DNA of 64,000 bases from Acidihalobacter yilgarnensis (GTDB lineage: Bacteria > Pseudomonadota > Gammaproteobacteria > DSM-5130 > Acidihalobacteraceae). How positions within the stretch are numbered: the first letter of the stretch is position 1; each line of letters begins with the position of its first letter. The translations under genes were made by a program, and so were the position numbers. Of this stretch, positions 44,136-53,272 are shown piece after piece. The notes below the pieces were generated by a model. The model did not search any database and had not been told where the DNA came from. It worked only from the letters and a program-made list of their open reading frames with translations. The stretch covers positions 3,342,040-3,406,039 of the forward strand of contig NZ_CP017415.1 of NCBI RefSeq assembly GCF_001753245.1, given 5' to 3'.

Positions 44136-45464
44136 TCATGCCATCGCGGAACCAAGCTCGAAATCCTCGGCCACCAAGGCCTTCACATCGATGCCATACG
44201 CCGCCGGGTCAAGCACGTGGCGAACACCCCAACGGCGCCAGTTGGCCTCGGTATCCGCCAGTTCCGTGAGGTTGATGAGCCGCCGTTCGCTATAAGGCCG
44301 ACCCTCAGGATCGCGCAACAAACGGATCAACGGTTTGAGCCGGTGCTGCGTATCGGCGGATAACACCACACCCAGCTCGCCGGTGGTCAGCTCCACGAGG
44401 CTACCGATGGGATAAATGCCGACGCAGCGAATGAATTCCTCGACCAGTTCACGTCCAAAGCTATGCGGCGCGATCTCATAGAGCAGGCGTAACCCGCGGT
44501 GAGCAGGTATCCCGGCGTGATAACAGCGATCGCTGGTCACTGCATCGTAGACATCTACGAGCGAGGTGATCAACACCGGCAACGGGATACGCTGGTCCGA
44601 CCAGCCGTCCGGGTAGCCATTGCCGGCAATACGTTCATGATGGTGCCGGATGATATTCAAGATCATCGGCGGCAAGCGCTCGCCTCCCGCACGGATCAGG
44701 TCATGCCCCTCCACGGGATGGCGTTTCATGATCTCGAATTCGTCCCGTGTCAATGGACCGGGTTTGTTCAGCACCTCTTGCGGTGTCTTGATCTTGCCAA
44801 TGTCGTGCAGTAAGGCGCCCAGTCCCAGAATCTTGAGTTCTTCCTCGCCGAGGCCAAGATGGCGACCAAAGGCAATGGCGAGGATGCAGACGTTCAGACA
44901 ATGGATCGACGTGTATTCGTCCTTGTTACGCAGATTCGTCAACCAAAGTGAGGCATTGACGTTGACCGTAATCGAGTCGACCAATTCAGTCACCACCGCA
45001 CGCGCTTCGTCCGTGTCCACACTGGACCCCAGGCGCACGTCCTCGAAGGCGTGATTGAGATAAGCGTGGGTACGCGCCTGGATGCGCGTGGCGCGGCCCA
45101 GTTCCTGTCGGAAGGCGACCGGATCGGACTGACCGCGCAGGTCGGGCGCCGGACCTTTGCGGATACGCACCACGCGGCGCTCGGTCACGACCGCGGGTGC
45201 GGGTGCGGGTGCGGGTGCGGGTGCGGGTGCCGACGCTGTCGACTGCGGCACGGGCACGGGCACGGTGGAGCGCGCGGGGTCGACATAGACATACTCACAA
45301 CACGCTCGAAGCTGTGCCAGCTGCGTATCGCTGACGATCCGAAACCCCTGCAGCAGAAAAGGCGTATCCTTCCAGTCGCAGTCAAGATCGGCCACGAACA
45401 TGCCCGTGCGCAAAGACAGGACGTCTAGCTTCGCATGCAGCGTATTGTTGAGCCCGGACGACAT
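44136..45464 (-). CDS. HD-GYP cyclic-di-GMP phosphodiesterase with DUF3391 domain
   Basis: A 442-residue cytoplasmic protein. DUF3391 covers about residues 12-65, a Pro-Ala/Pro-Val linker runs about 68-91, and the HD-GYP domain covers about 170-350. Metal ligands are visible as H220-D221 (LLHDIGKIKTP), H249, H254 and H274-H275 (RHHHERIAGNGYPDG), with the GYP at 283-285, so an active phosphodiesterase is expected. The start follows GGGGGGAGGT directly; an earlier in-frame TTG is possible. The linker is built from hexanucleotide repeats and could vary in length. Confidence 0.92.
   Translation of the reverse strand: MSSGLNNTLHAKLDVLSLRTGMFVADLDCDWKDTPFLLQGFRIVSDTQLAQLRACCEYVYVDPARSTVPVPVPQSTASAPAPAPAPAPAPAVVTERRVVRIRKGPAPDLRGQSDPVAFRQELGRATRIQARTHAYLNHAFEDVRLGSSVDTDEARAVVTELVDSITVNVNASLWLTNLRNKDEYTSIHCLNVCILAIAFGRHLGLGEEELKILGLGALLHDIGKIKTPQEVLNKPGPLTRDEFEIMKRHPVEGHDLIRAGGERLPPMILNIIRHHHERIAGNGYPDGWSDQRIPLPVLITSLVDVYDAVTSDRCYHAGIPAHRGLRLLYEIAPHSFGRELVEEFIRCVGIYPIGSLVELTTGELGVVLSADTQHRLKPLIRLLRDPEGRPYSERRLINLTELADTEANWRRWGVRHVLDPAAYGIDVKALVAEDFELGSAMA
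45193..45228. repeat. Six tandem GCGGGT hexamers in the HD-GYP gene
   Basis: Six exact copies of GCGGGT (ACCCGC on the coding strand) encode an Ala-Pro run. A nearby run of three GCACGG units (about 45248-45265) encodes Val-Pro. Copy-number change would keep frame and alter linker length. Confidence 0.9.
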
Positions 45465-45572
45465 ACCTCCCCCCAATCGGCACGACGCCTACGCACCCGC
45501 GATGCAAGCGCCGGACAAGCGGCCTCATTAAGCTATAGGCAAGCAAATACCCAGGGGAGTTCCGAACGAATT

Positions 45573-45606
45573 CGCCCCTGACCGCAGAATACGGCGGTCA
45601 GGGGCG
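45573..45606 (-). terminator. Hairpin downstream of livF
   Basis: A perfect 13-pair stem (CGCCCCTGACCGC with GCGGTCAGGGGCG) with an eight-base loop lies 13 bases past the livF stop. The minus strand continues AATTCGTT, a weak U-tract, so termination of the liv operon is likely. Confidence 0.6.
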
Positions 45607-45619
45607 GAAAGCGGTGATA

Positions 45620-46330
45620 TCAGACCGAGGCGCCGGCCAGCGCGCGCACGCGGTCCTTGTCCTCGAGCAGTTCGCGGGCCATGCCATCAAAGACGATTTG
45701 CCCGTTGTCGATGACGTAGGCGCGACTCGATATTTCGAGTGCCATGAAGGCATTCTGTTCGGCAAGCAGAACGGCTTGACCATCCTTGACCATATCCTGG
45801 ATCAGCGCATAGATCTCCTGCACGATCTTCGGTGCGAGACCCTGCGAGGGCTCGTCCATGATGAACAGATCGGGATTCGTGATCAGCGCGCGACCGACCG
45901 CCAGCATCTCCTGCTCGCCGCCGGAAAGCTGCCCGCCAGGATGGCGACGCCGTTCGTGCAGGCGCGGGAAGAACTTGTAGATTTCGGCCAGGTTCCAGCG
46001 TCCGGGGCGGGCTACCGGCACTGCGAGATTTTCCTCCACGGTCAGATGCGGAAAGATCTTGCGGCCCTCGGGCACATAGCCCACACCCAGCCGGGCCACG
46101 CCGTGCGGCGGCAAACGCTCGGCGCGCTTGCCAGAGATGGTAATCGTACCCTCGGCACGCGCCGCCAAGCCCATGATGCCCTTGATGGTGGTGGTCTTAC
46201 CGGCGCCATTGCGGCCCAGCAAGCACACGACTTCGCCCCGATTCACATTCAACGAGACACCGTGAAGAATGTGGCTCTTACCGTAATAGACATGCAGGCC
46301 CTCGACCCGCAGCAAGTTTTGATCGCTCAT
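45620..46330 (-). CDS. livF: Branched-chain-type ABC importer ATP-binding protein LivF
   Basis: A 236-residue ABC ATPase with Walker A LGRNGAGKTTT, signature LSGGEQEM and Walker B LFIMDEPSQGLAP, ending in the H-loop region. It is of the LivF type (short, opening LLRVEGLHVYYG). Coupled to livG by a four-base overlap; together they energise LivH/LivM. The substrate is not set by this subunit. Confidence 0.92.
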   Translation of the reverse strand: MSDQNLLRVEGLHVYYGKSHILHGVSLNVNRGEVVCLLGRNGAGKTTTIKGIMGLAARAEGTITISGKRAERLPPHGVARLGVGYVPEGRKIFPHLTVEENLAVPVARPGRWNLAEIYKFFPRLHERRRHPGGQLSGGEQEMLAVGRALITNPDLFIMDEPSQGLAPKIVQEIYALIQDMVKDGQAVLLAEQNAFMALEISSRAYVIDNGQIVFDGMARELLEDKDRVRALAGASV

Positions 46331-47082
46331 ATCGTGCTGCTTCCCAGATAGGCTTCCTGTACGCGTTCGTTGTCCGCGATCTCCCGCGGCGTGCCCTCAG
46401 CGAGCAACCGCCCGTTGTCCAGCACGGTGATGCTATGCGCCAGATTGAACACCAGATGCATGTCGTGTTCGACGAACAGCACGGTCAGGTCGAAGGTCTG
46501 ATGCAGACGCTTGATCAGCGTCACCATGTGGTCCGTCTCATGATCGCTCATGCCCGCGGTCGGTTCGTCGAGCAACAGCAATCGCGGGTCCATCGCCAGC
46601 GCCATGGCCACCTCGACCACACGCTGGTCGCCATGCGCCAGCTCGCCCACCTCCCGGTCTGCCTTACGGGTAAGCTGCGTGGCCTCAAGCAGTTCGTCGA
46701 GCTTGCGCTTGACGTCCTCGCGCTTGCCGCGCGAGATCCAGGGCAGCAGGCTCACACCCATCTCGGCCTCGACCGCGATGCGCAGATTCTCGTAGACGCT
46801 CAGTTCCTTGAACACCTCGGTGATCTGGAAGGTCCGCACGATGCCGGTACGTACGCGCTGCTCCACGCTCTGATGGCTGATCTCGACGTCGTTGAAGTGA
46901 ATCGAACCCTCGGTGGGCGTGAACATGCCGCTGATCAGGTTGAACAGCGTTGTTTTCCCGGCACCATTAGGGCCGAGCAAGGCGCGGATTTCGCCCTTGC
47001 TCACCTTCAGGTTGATGCCGCCAAGGGCTTGCAGCTGTCCGAAACGCTTGGAGACCTCGTGTACGTTGAGTAGTGTTGTCAT
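46327..47082 (-). CDS. livG: Branched-chain-type ABC importer ATP-binding protein LivG
   Basis: A 251-residue ABC ATPase: Walker A LGPNGAGKTTL, the LivG-type insert before the signature, LAHGDQRVVEVAMALA as degenerate signature, Walker B LLLLDEPTAGMS and C-terminal YLGSSTI. The ATG at 47082 lies in the end of livM (four-base overlap). The longer upstream frame is inside livM. Confidence 0.93.
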   Translation of the reverse strand: MTTLLNVHEVSKRFGQLQALGGINLKVSKGEIRALLGPNGAGKTTLFNLISGMFTPTEGSIHFNDVEISHQSVEQRVRTGIVRTFQITEVFKELSVYENLRIAVEAEMGVSLLPWISRGKREDVKRKLDELLEATQLTRKADREVGELAHGDQRVVEVAMALAMDPRLLLLDEPTAGMSDHETDHMVTLIKRLHQTFDLTVLFVEHDMHLVFNLAHSITVLDNGRLLAEGTPREIADNERVQEAYLGSSTI

Positions 47083-48083
47083 GATTTCACCCGCGTGCGA
47101 AGCATGCCCAGCAGGCCCTTGGGGAAGAACAGGACGATCAGGATGAACATGACGCCCAGTGCCGACATCCAATTATTGGTGTAGGAACTCAGGAAATTTT
47201 CTGCCAGCACGTAGACGGTGGCGCCGAGCAGCGGCCCCCAGAAGCTGCGCATTCCCCCGAGCACACACATCATCACGAAGTCGCCCGACAACGTCCAATG
47301 CAGAGCTGCCGGAGAAATGAAGTTATTGAGCAGCGCATAAAGCGCGCCCGCCAAGCCGCCGATCATGCCGGACAGGATGAACGCAATCCACAGCAAATTG
47401 CGGGCGCCAACGCCGAGAAATTCCAGTCGCCGCTCATTCTCGCGTACGGCGATGAAGGCATGCCCCAGCGGTGAGCGCAACAACAGTGCAATCAGTCCGG
47501 CAACCACTGCGAAGCAAAGCAGCACAAGATAGTAATACTGCACGCTGTCGAGTTTGAGCGCGAAATTGCCGAGGTCGATGGGCTGACGATTGAAACCCAG
47601 CAAACCATCCTCACCACCGGTGAAGCTGTTCCAATTCACCACGATGAAGTAGAAGGCCTGCCCGAAGGCAATCGTGATCATCGAAAAGTAGATACCGCGC
47701 AGACGCACCGCGATGGGTCCCAGAATGGCGGCCGCAAGACCGCCAACCAGGATGCCCATCACGATGGCGATCGGTGTACTCGGCGCGAGGTGCATCAGCG
47801 TCTCGCCGGCGGCATAACCACCGAGGCCAAAAAAGGCCGCCTGACCGAATGACAGGGCGCCGGAAGTGCCAAGCAACAGGTTCAGCCCCATCGCCGCCAG
47901 ACCCAGCGTCAGCGCGCGCGTGGCCAACAGGTTGTAGCCGCCCAGCCAGGAAAACCAGATCGGCACCGTCAGCAGCGCCAGCCAAATGAAGGTCGGCGCG
48001 ATCAGCTTACGGTAAGGATTGGCGTTCGGCTCGGCGCCCGATGCCGGTTTGGACGATTGATTCATGCTTTGTGTAGCGCTCAT
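47079..48083 (-). CDS. livM: Branched-chain-type ABC importer permease LivM
   Basis: A 334-residue permease with eight or more hydrophobic segments and the family block GLNLLLGTSGALSFGQAAFFGLGGYAAG. The cytoplasmic EAA-like loop is AFIAVRENERRLEFLGV. It overlaps livH and livG by four bases each. Confidence 0.93.
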   Translation of the reverse strand: MSATQSMNQSSKPASGAEPNANPYRKLIAPTFIWLALLTVPIWFSWLGGYNLLATRALTLGLAAMGLNLLLGTSGALSFGQAAFFGLGGYAAGETLMHLAPSTPIAIVMGILVGGLAAAILGPIAVRLRGIYFSMITIAFGQAFYFIVVNWNSFTGGEDGLLGFNRQPIDLGNFALKLDSVQYYYLVLLCFAVVAGLIALLLRSPLGHAFIAVRENERRLEFLGVGARNLLWIAFILSGMIGGLAGALYALLNNFISPAALHWTLSGDFVMMCVLGGMRSFWGPLLGATVYVLAENFLSSYTNNWMSALGVMFILIVLFFPKGLLGMLRTRVKS

Positions 48084-48946
48084 CCGAAAACACTCTCTTT
48101 ACCCAGCAAACCGCGCGGACGGATTGCCAGAACCAATGCCATGATGATGTAGATGACCAATTCGCTGGCCTGCGGATAGAAAGCCGAGGTGATGCCAGAG
48201 GCCAGGCCGATCAGCAATCCACCCAGCAGACTGCCGAGCAGACTGCCGACACCGCCGACGATAATGGCGACGAAGCTCGGCATGATGAGGTTGTCGCCCA
48301 TTTGCGGACTCAGGCCCTGCCAGCCGGCCGCGAGTACGCCCGCGACGCCCGCCAGGAAAATGCCCGCGGCGAAGCTCAGGGCGCGCAACTGATAGATGCT
48401 CACACCCAGGGCAGAAACGGTGTCCAGATCGGACGCCCCCGCCAAAATCCGCAGTCCGACACGCGTGTACCTCAAGAACGCCAGCAATCCCAGCGAGAAC
48501 GTCACCGCGATGACCAGGATCAGCACGCGATAGCCGGTAATAAAAAAATAAGTCTGACTCAGCGCGCCCTGCAAAAAATGGGGGATCTGCAGCGGTAGCC
48601 CCTGCGCACCCCAAATGGTGCGAATCATGTCTTCCATGATCAGCACGAGACCGAAGGTCAAGAGCAGGCTGAACAAAGGATCCCTGCCGTACAGGGGCCT
48701 GATCAGCAGGCGCTCGACCACCACGCCGAGCAACGCCGCAAGCAACGGCGCCACGAGAAGGGCGCCGGCGAAGCCGATGTACGGTAGCAATGTGTAGGCG
48801 AGATATCCGGCCAGGGCCAGAAAGCCGCCATGCGCAAAGTTGATGACCCGGTTCAGACCGAGTATCAGTGACAATCCCAAGGCCATGAGCGCGTAGAACA
48901 CGCCCAGCAACAGGCCGTTGAGCACATCGAACAGTATCAGCTCCAC
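48080..48946 (-). CDS. livH: Branched-chain-type ABC importer permease LivH
   Basis: A 288-residue permease opening MELILFDVLNGLLLGVFYALMALGLSL, with GLNRVINFAHGGFLALAGYLAYTLL and SLLGSLLGGLLIGLASG as family blocks. It follows the binding-protein gene by 10 bases and overlaps livM by four. Confidence 0.94.
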   Translation of the reverse strand: MELILFDVLNGLLLGVFYALMALGLSLILGLNRVINFAHGGFLALAGYLAYTLLPYIGFAGALLVAPLLAALLGVVVERLLIRPLYGRDPLFSLLLTFGLVLIMEDMIRTIWGAQGLPLQIPHFLQGALSQTYFFITGYRVLILVIAVTFSLGLLAFLRYTRVGLRILAGASDLDTVSALGVSIYQLRALSFAAGIFLAGVAGVLAAGWQGLSPQMGDNLIMPSFVAIIVGGVGSLLGSLLGGLLIGLASGITSAFYPQASELVIYIIMALVLAIRPRGLLGKESVFG

Positions 48947-48956
48947 CGGCTTCTCC

Positions 48957-50246
48957 TCAGCTCGGGTAGGTCATATGGCAGCCCTTTTCGGCAGCGCTCT
49001 GGGTGATGCTGGCGCCGGGCTCGTATTTGAGAACATTGAACAGGTCGGGGTATTGCCCGCCGGATTTGACCTCACCTGCAAAGATGCCCGCCATCAGCTG
49101 GTGGTCGTCCGCGCGGAACTGCAGCTTGGCCGGTGACAGGCCGACGCTGGCCGGCAAGGTCATACCCGCCATGGCGCGCGACACCTTGACCGAATCCAGC
49201 GACTTGGCCTCGTTGGCCGCCTGCGCGATGGCATGCGTGGCTACATAGCCGAACCAGCTGCGTGCGGTCGGGTACTTGCCGCCGTTGCGCTGCCGGTAAT
49301 GCTCGACGAAGGGTTTGACTTCGGGCACGTTCGGCTGATTCCACCACCACTCGAAGCTCCAGTCACCGACGCGGGCCGCTGCGGGTAGCGCCTGCAGCAC
49401 TTCAAGCTCCATCATGCCGCCCGCCACGCCGAACTTCTTCTGCAGACCAAACTGATTCACCTGGGTCAAGGCATGTACGAGGTCGTCGCCAGCCTGCAGG
49501 ATGATCAGGCAGTCTGGCTTGGCGGCCTGAGCCTGGATCAGGTAGGAGGAAAAGTCGGTGGTGCCGAGGGGTGCCAGTGCCGAGCCCAGCACGGTGCCGC
49601 CGTGCGCCTTGAGGATGCGTTCGAAGGCCGCCTGTTCGGTCAAGCCGAAGGCGTAGTTCGGGGTCAGGAAGTACCAGCGCTTGCCGTACTTGTTCATCAG
49701 GGTCTCGGCGATGCCCGCGGCCAGCATGTAGGTGGTCGTGCACACGCGGAAGGTACTCCAGCTGCAGTGCGTACCGGTCACCGGGGTCGCGTGGCCGCCG
49801 GAATCCACGAACAGCACGCCCATTTCGCGGCTAGCCTGTTCGATTGCCTCGGACACCGCCGAGGACACGGTTCCCTGCATGAAGTGCACGCCGTGCTGTT
49901 TCACGAGCTGATGCGCCTTGGACACGGCCAAGCCAGTCTTCGAGCCAGTATCGGTTACGATCAGCTCAAGCTTGCGGCCCAGCACGCCGCCATGGGCGTT
50001 GACTTCGGCGGCGGCCATCTCGGCGCCGCGGGTCTGGTTGCGACCCAATTCCGCGTAGGTGCCAGTGGATGGGTTGAGTACGCCGATACGCACCGCATCG
50101 CTTGCGGCATAAGCGTTGCGCGAACCCAGCGTGAGCGCCTGCGAGGCGGCGAGTACCGCGCCCGCCTTCAGAAAGTCGCGTCGTGAAAACGCACTCCGCC
50201 CTTCATTGCCTTCCCCCGTCGAACCGGGTGTTTTCTTGTCGGCCAT
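48957..50246 (-). CDS. Tat-exported substrate-binding protein of the liv-type importer
   Basis: A 429-residue periplasmic-binding protein. Unusually it carries a twin-arginine signal (SRRDFLKAGAVLAASQAL, RR at residues 22-23), suggesting folded or cofactor-bound export, followed by the Peripla_BP_6 fold (VRIGVLNPSTGTYAELGRNQTRGAEMAAAEVNAHGGVLG). It heads the operon and determines its substrate; amino acids, amides and short-chain acids are all possible. GAGGAGAGG precedes the ATG. Confidence 0.9.
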   Translation of the reverse strand: MADKKTPGSTGEGNEGRSAFSRRDFLKAGAVLAASQALTLGSRNAYAASDAVRIGVLNPSTGTYAELGRNQTRGAEMAAAEVNAHGGVLGRKLELIVTDTGSKTGLAVSKAHQLVKQHGVHFMQGTVSSAVSEAIEQASREMGVLFVDSGGHATPVTGTHCSWSTFRVCTTTYMLAAGIAETLMNKYGKRWYFLTPNYAFGLTEQAAFERILKAHGGTVLGSALAPLGTTDFSSYLIQAQAAKPDCLIILQAGDDLVHALTQVNQFGLQKKFGVAGGMMELEVLQALPAAARVGDWSFEWWWNQPNVPEVKPFVEHYRQRNGGKYPTARSWFGYVATHAIAQAANEAKSLDSVKVSRAMAGMTLPASVGLSPAKLQFRADDHQLMAGIFAGEVKSGGQYPDLFNVLKYEPGASITQSAAEKGCHMTYPS

Positions 50247-50421
50247 GACCTCTCCTCCTCATGAATTTCAATAGTTTGCTTGGTCAACTGTTACGGTGGC
50301 AATCTGAGTATATAACCGCAACTAATTCCCGAACAATCTGAGGTTATCGATGCTAAGCGCTGCCGACGAGAGTGGCCAGCCGGCAGAGGGCGCAGAGTAT
50401 GCCCCCTTGACCCTCGATTGG

Positions 50422-50516
50422 CCAAGCCCCTGCGACTTTATGTCCGCAAGGGGCTTGGGTTCAAGGCCATTTAGCGCCAAGATACCGGGGCTGTCGGCAA
50501 CGTGCCGGCAGCCCCG
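50422..50516 (+). other. Two tandem hairpins ahead of the amidotransferase gene
   Basis: Hairpin 1 pairs CCAAGCCCCT (50422-50431) with AGGGGCTTGG (50449-50458). Hairpin 2 pairs CGGGGCTGTCGGCA (50486-50499) with TGCCGGCAGCCCCG (50503-50516), one G-U pair, tiny loop. The second ends 23 bases before the GTG start. No T-run follows. The rest of the 293-base gap contains no visible gene. Confidence 0.5.
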
Positions 50517-50539
50517 CAACTGGAACCGAAAGGCACCCC

Positions 50540-51292
50540 GTGAGCACCATTATCGGCATCTCGACATTCGGCCCCACCCCTCGCGGGCGCTACGAGTGTC
50601 CCAAGGGCTATCCTGCCGCCATCCACCGCGCCGGTGGCCTGCCATTGCCGCTGCTACCGTTGCCGGTGCGCATGGCCGAATACCTGGAACTGATCGACGG
50701 GCTGATTCTGATCGGCGGCGAAGACATCGACCCCACGGCCTACGGCGAGGCGCCGCGCATGCCGCTCTCTCACCTGAATCCGCATCGCGACCGAGCCGAG
50801 ATGACGCTTGCGCGCGCCGCCGTTGCCCGCAATATCCCCTTGCTTGCGATTTGCCGCGGCATGCAGATCGTGAACGTGACCCTTGGCGGCGGAATCCACA
50901 GCCACCTGCCCGATGTATACGGTCAAGATGTTGCTCACGTCGGCGATGAATGGGCCGTCCTGCCCCATGAAATACGCCTTGCGCCAGATAGTCGCTTGCA
51001 CGGCTGGCTGGGCACATCGCAATTTTCGTCTCTGTCTGGCCACCACCAGGCCATTTCGACGCTGGGGCGCGGATTGCGCGCCAATGCCTGGGCTCCCGAC
51101 GGCGTGATCGAGGCCTTCGAGCACGAAACGCATCCCTTCCTGGTAGGCGTGCAATGGCACCCGGAACTCAACGCCGACAAGGATCCAGTACAACAACGGC
51201 TGTTCGACTGCCTGGTCGCCGCCGCGCTGGGCTACAAGCGAACCGCCGCACCGGGATCGCCATCCTTGCCTTCCGGTTCGGCAAAGGCATAA
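50540..51292 (+). CDS. Class I glutamine amidotransferase-like hydrolase (peptidase C26, PuuD type)
   Basis: A 250-residue cytoplasmic hydrolase. The nucleophile Cys lies in AICRGMQIVNVTLGG, the His/Glu in GVQWHPELNADKD, and GEDIDPTAYGE is the C26 family block. Family members cleave gamma-glutamyl-GABA (PuuD) or related gamma-glutamyl amides. No puuABC genes are nearby, so the substrate is open. The start is GTG, after AAAGGCACCCC. The last 61 bases overlap the 3' end of the convergent diguanylate cyclase gene. Confidence 0.87.
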   Translation: MSTIIGISTFGPTPRGRYECPKGYPAAIHRAGGLPLPLLPLPVRMAEYLELIDGLILIGGEDIDPTAYGEAPRMPLSHLNPHRDRAEMTLARAAVARNIPLLAICRGMQIVNVTLGGGIHSHLPDVYGQDVAHVGDEWAVLPHEIRLAPDSRLHGWLGTSQFSSLSGHHQAISTLGRGLRANAWAPDGVIEAFEHETHPFLVGVQWHPELNADKDPVQQRLFDCLVAAALGYKRTAAPGSPSLPSGSAKA

Positions 51293-53124
51293 CCATCCTT
51301 GGTACTGTGCTTGATGCGATACATCGCGCGGTCGGCCTGATTGATCAACGTCTCCGGCGCGTCACCGTCCTGCGGGTAAAGCGCCACACCCAGGCTGCAA
51401 CCCACGTACATCGGCTCGCCATTCCCCGTGAATAATGGAGGATGTAGCAAATCGGCGACCTTTCGTGCGATACGCTCGGCGCCCTCACGCCCATCCAGTG
51501 CACCGGCCACAATCAGAAATTCGTCGCCGCCGATACGCGCGACCGTGTCCACCTCGCGCAACCCTTCGGACAAACGTGTGGCAACCTGCTTGAGCACTTC
51601 GTCGCCAATAACATGTCCATAGGTGTCGTTTACCGGCTTGAAGCCATCGAGGTCCAGGAACATGACCGCCATCAGTTTTCGGGTACGACGTGCTTCGGCA
51701 ATGGCCTGCTCCAATCGGTCGTTGGCCAGCCGTGCGGTGGGTAGGTCGGTCAATGGGTCGTGGGTGGCCATGTGCCGGATTTCCTCCTCGGCGCGGCGAC
51801 GAGCGGTGATGTCGCGCATCACGCCCACGAAACGGCGTTCGCCGGACACGCGCATCTCCGAGATCGACAGCGCAAGCGGAAAGGCCCGTCCATCGCGGCG
51901 TTGTCCCTCGACTTCGCGGCCGATACCGATGATCTTGCGTTCGCCCGTATCGAGATAACCGCGAATATAGCCATCATGTTCGCCAGCCTGAGGCGCGGGC
52001 ATCAGCATGCTGACGTTGCTACCCAACATCTCGCTCTGCGGATAGCCGAACATAGCCTGCGCCGCTGGATTGGCGGACAGGATGTGCCCTTCCATGTCGA
52101 TGGTGACAATACTATCCAGCACGGCCTCGAAGACCGCACGGCTTTGGGACTCGCTGTCGCGCAGTGCCGCCTCCACACGATGACGCTCGGAAATTTCAGC
52201 CTTAAGCGACGCGTTCATCGCTGCGCCGCGCAACAAGGCGTACGAGGCGCGCTGATACAGGAACACCATATAGACGGCGAGCAGTACCAGTCCCAGCCCA
52301 CCGATCAACGCCACCTCCGCCTGTTCCGAATGCGTGCGCGCGAAGAATCGCGCCGTCGGCCAAACCGTGACGACGAGACGCCGATTGAGCAATTCGAGGT
52401 GATTGCGTTGTCGCCACGTGGCCACGAGTGGGTCGCCCGACACATGCCCGACCGAGAACAACGCTTGCCCGCCAAAGCGAATCGACAACCCATAATCGCG
52501 GTCAAGATTGATCTCATCGCTGTGCATAAGCACATCGTTCAACCAAGCGTCGGCCTGCACCACTGCCACGATGAACCCATCGGCCCTGCCATGAGCGTTG
52601 AGCGGCAGATAGATTGCAAAGCCATGACCGTGATCGCCGAGCGGGATGACCGGTCCCGCCGTGGACTCACGCCGGTCCGGGTGTTGCTGCCCATCGGGCA
52701 GCATCGGCGGCGGCGGGGCGCTGGCGGGCATGATCCAGCGCACCCGGCCACTCGGCCCCACCCAGGCCAGCGACTGGAAACCCGGCATGTCGGCGAGATA
52801 ACTACGCGCATCCGCCTCCCAGGCGATTCGCGTACTCCCCCCCTCCGCATCCCAACGTCTGGCCATGCGCTGCAAGGCTGGTATGCGCATGCGTAGATCG
52901 CCGTCGATCACTGCGGCAATGCGCTCGCTTTCCGCCTTGATGATCAGCTTGAGGCGCGCATGATCCCCGGCATGGAGCATGATCCACAGCAGGAAGACCA
53001 ACAGCAGCAGTATCGCCCCCACCAGTACGGGCAGCACCCAAGTGTTGTCCTTGAACCATGCCTTTTCCCGTCGCTCCCAGCCCAGCGCCCCGCCCTCCGA
53101 TGTGCCGGCGGCCTGTCTCTGCAC
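51232..53124 (-). CDS. Membrane diguanylate cyclase with PAS and GGDEF domains
   Basis: A 630-residue sensor: membrane helix (about 28-50), periplasmic sensory domain (about 55-270), second helix (about 275-295), coiled coil, PAS (about 320-435) and GGDEF (about 460-615). The active motif is GGDEF with the product-inhibition site RxxD five residues before it (REVDTVARIGGDEF), so an active, feedback-controlled c-di-GMP synthase is expected. There is no EAL domain. The 3' end overlaps the amidotransferase gene by 61 bases. Confidence 0.9.
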   Translation of the reverse strand: MQRQAAGTSEGGALGWERREKAWFKDNTWVLPVLVGAILLLLVFLLWIMLHAGDHARLKLIIKAESERIAAVIDGDLRMRIPALQRMARRWDAEGGSTRIAWEADARSYLADMPGFQSLAWVGPSGRVRWIMPASAPPPPMLPDGQQHPDRRESTAGPVIPLGDHGHGFAIYLPLNAHGRADGFIVAVVQADAWLNDVLMHSDEINLDRDYGLSIRFGGQALFSVGHVSGDPLVATWRQRNHLELLNRRLVVTVWPTARFFARTHSEQAEVALIGGLGLVLLAVYMVFLYQRASYALLRGAAMNASLKAEISERHRVEAALRDSESQSRAVFEAVLDSIVTIDMEGHILSANPAAQAMFGYPQSEMLGSNVSMLMPAPQAGEHDGYIRGYLDTGERKIIGIGREVEGQRRDGRAFPLALSISEMRVSGERRFVGVMRDITARRRAEEEIRHMATHDPLTDLPTARLANDRLEQAIAEARRTRKLMAVMFLDLDGFKPVNDTYGHVIGDEVLKQVATRLSEGLREVDTVARIGGDEFLIVAGALDGREGAERIARKVADLLHPPLFTGNGEPMYVGCSLGVALYPQDGDAPETLINQADRAMYRIKHSTKDGYAFAEPEGKDGDPGAAVRL

Positions 53125-53272
53125 CCCCGCATTGAATTGAGTCTAGTCGACCGGGCGCATTTGTCGGATTGAACCCCGTTGCATAGTCCCGGTCCCAATA
53201 TCGGCACTGACATGCGCCGGCAGTTTCCCGATAATGTCACGCTCCGGCATCGTCATCGCTTCAGGAGGTTTT

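Noticed and set aside
50486-50516. Guanidine-II (mini-ykkC) riboswitch
   Set aside because: The hairpins have long stems and lack paired ACGR tetraloops with short GC stems, and the downstream gene is not a guanidine transporter.
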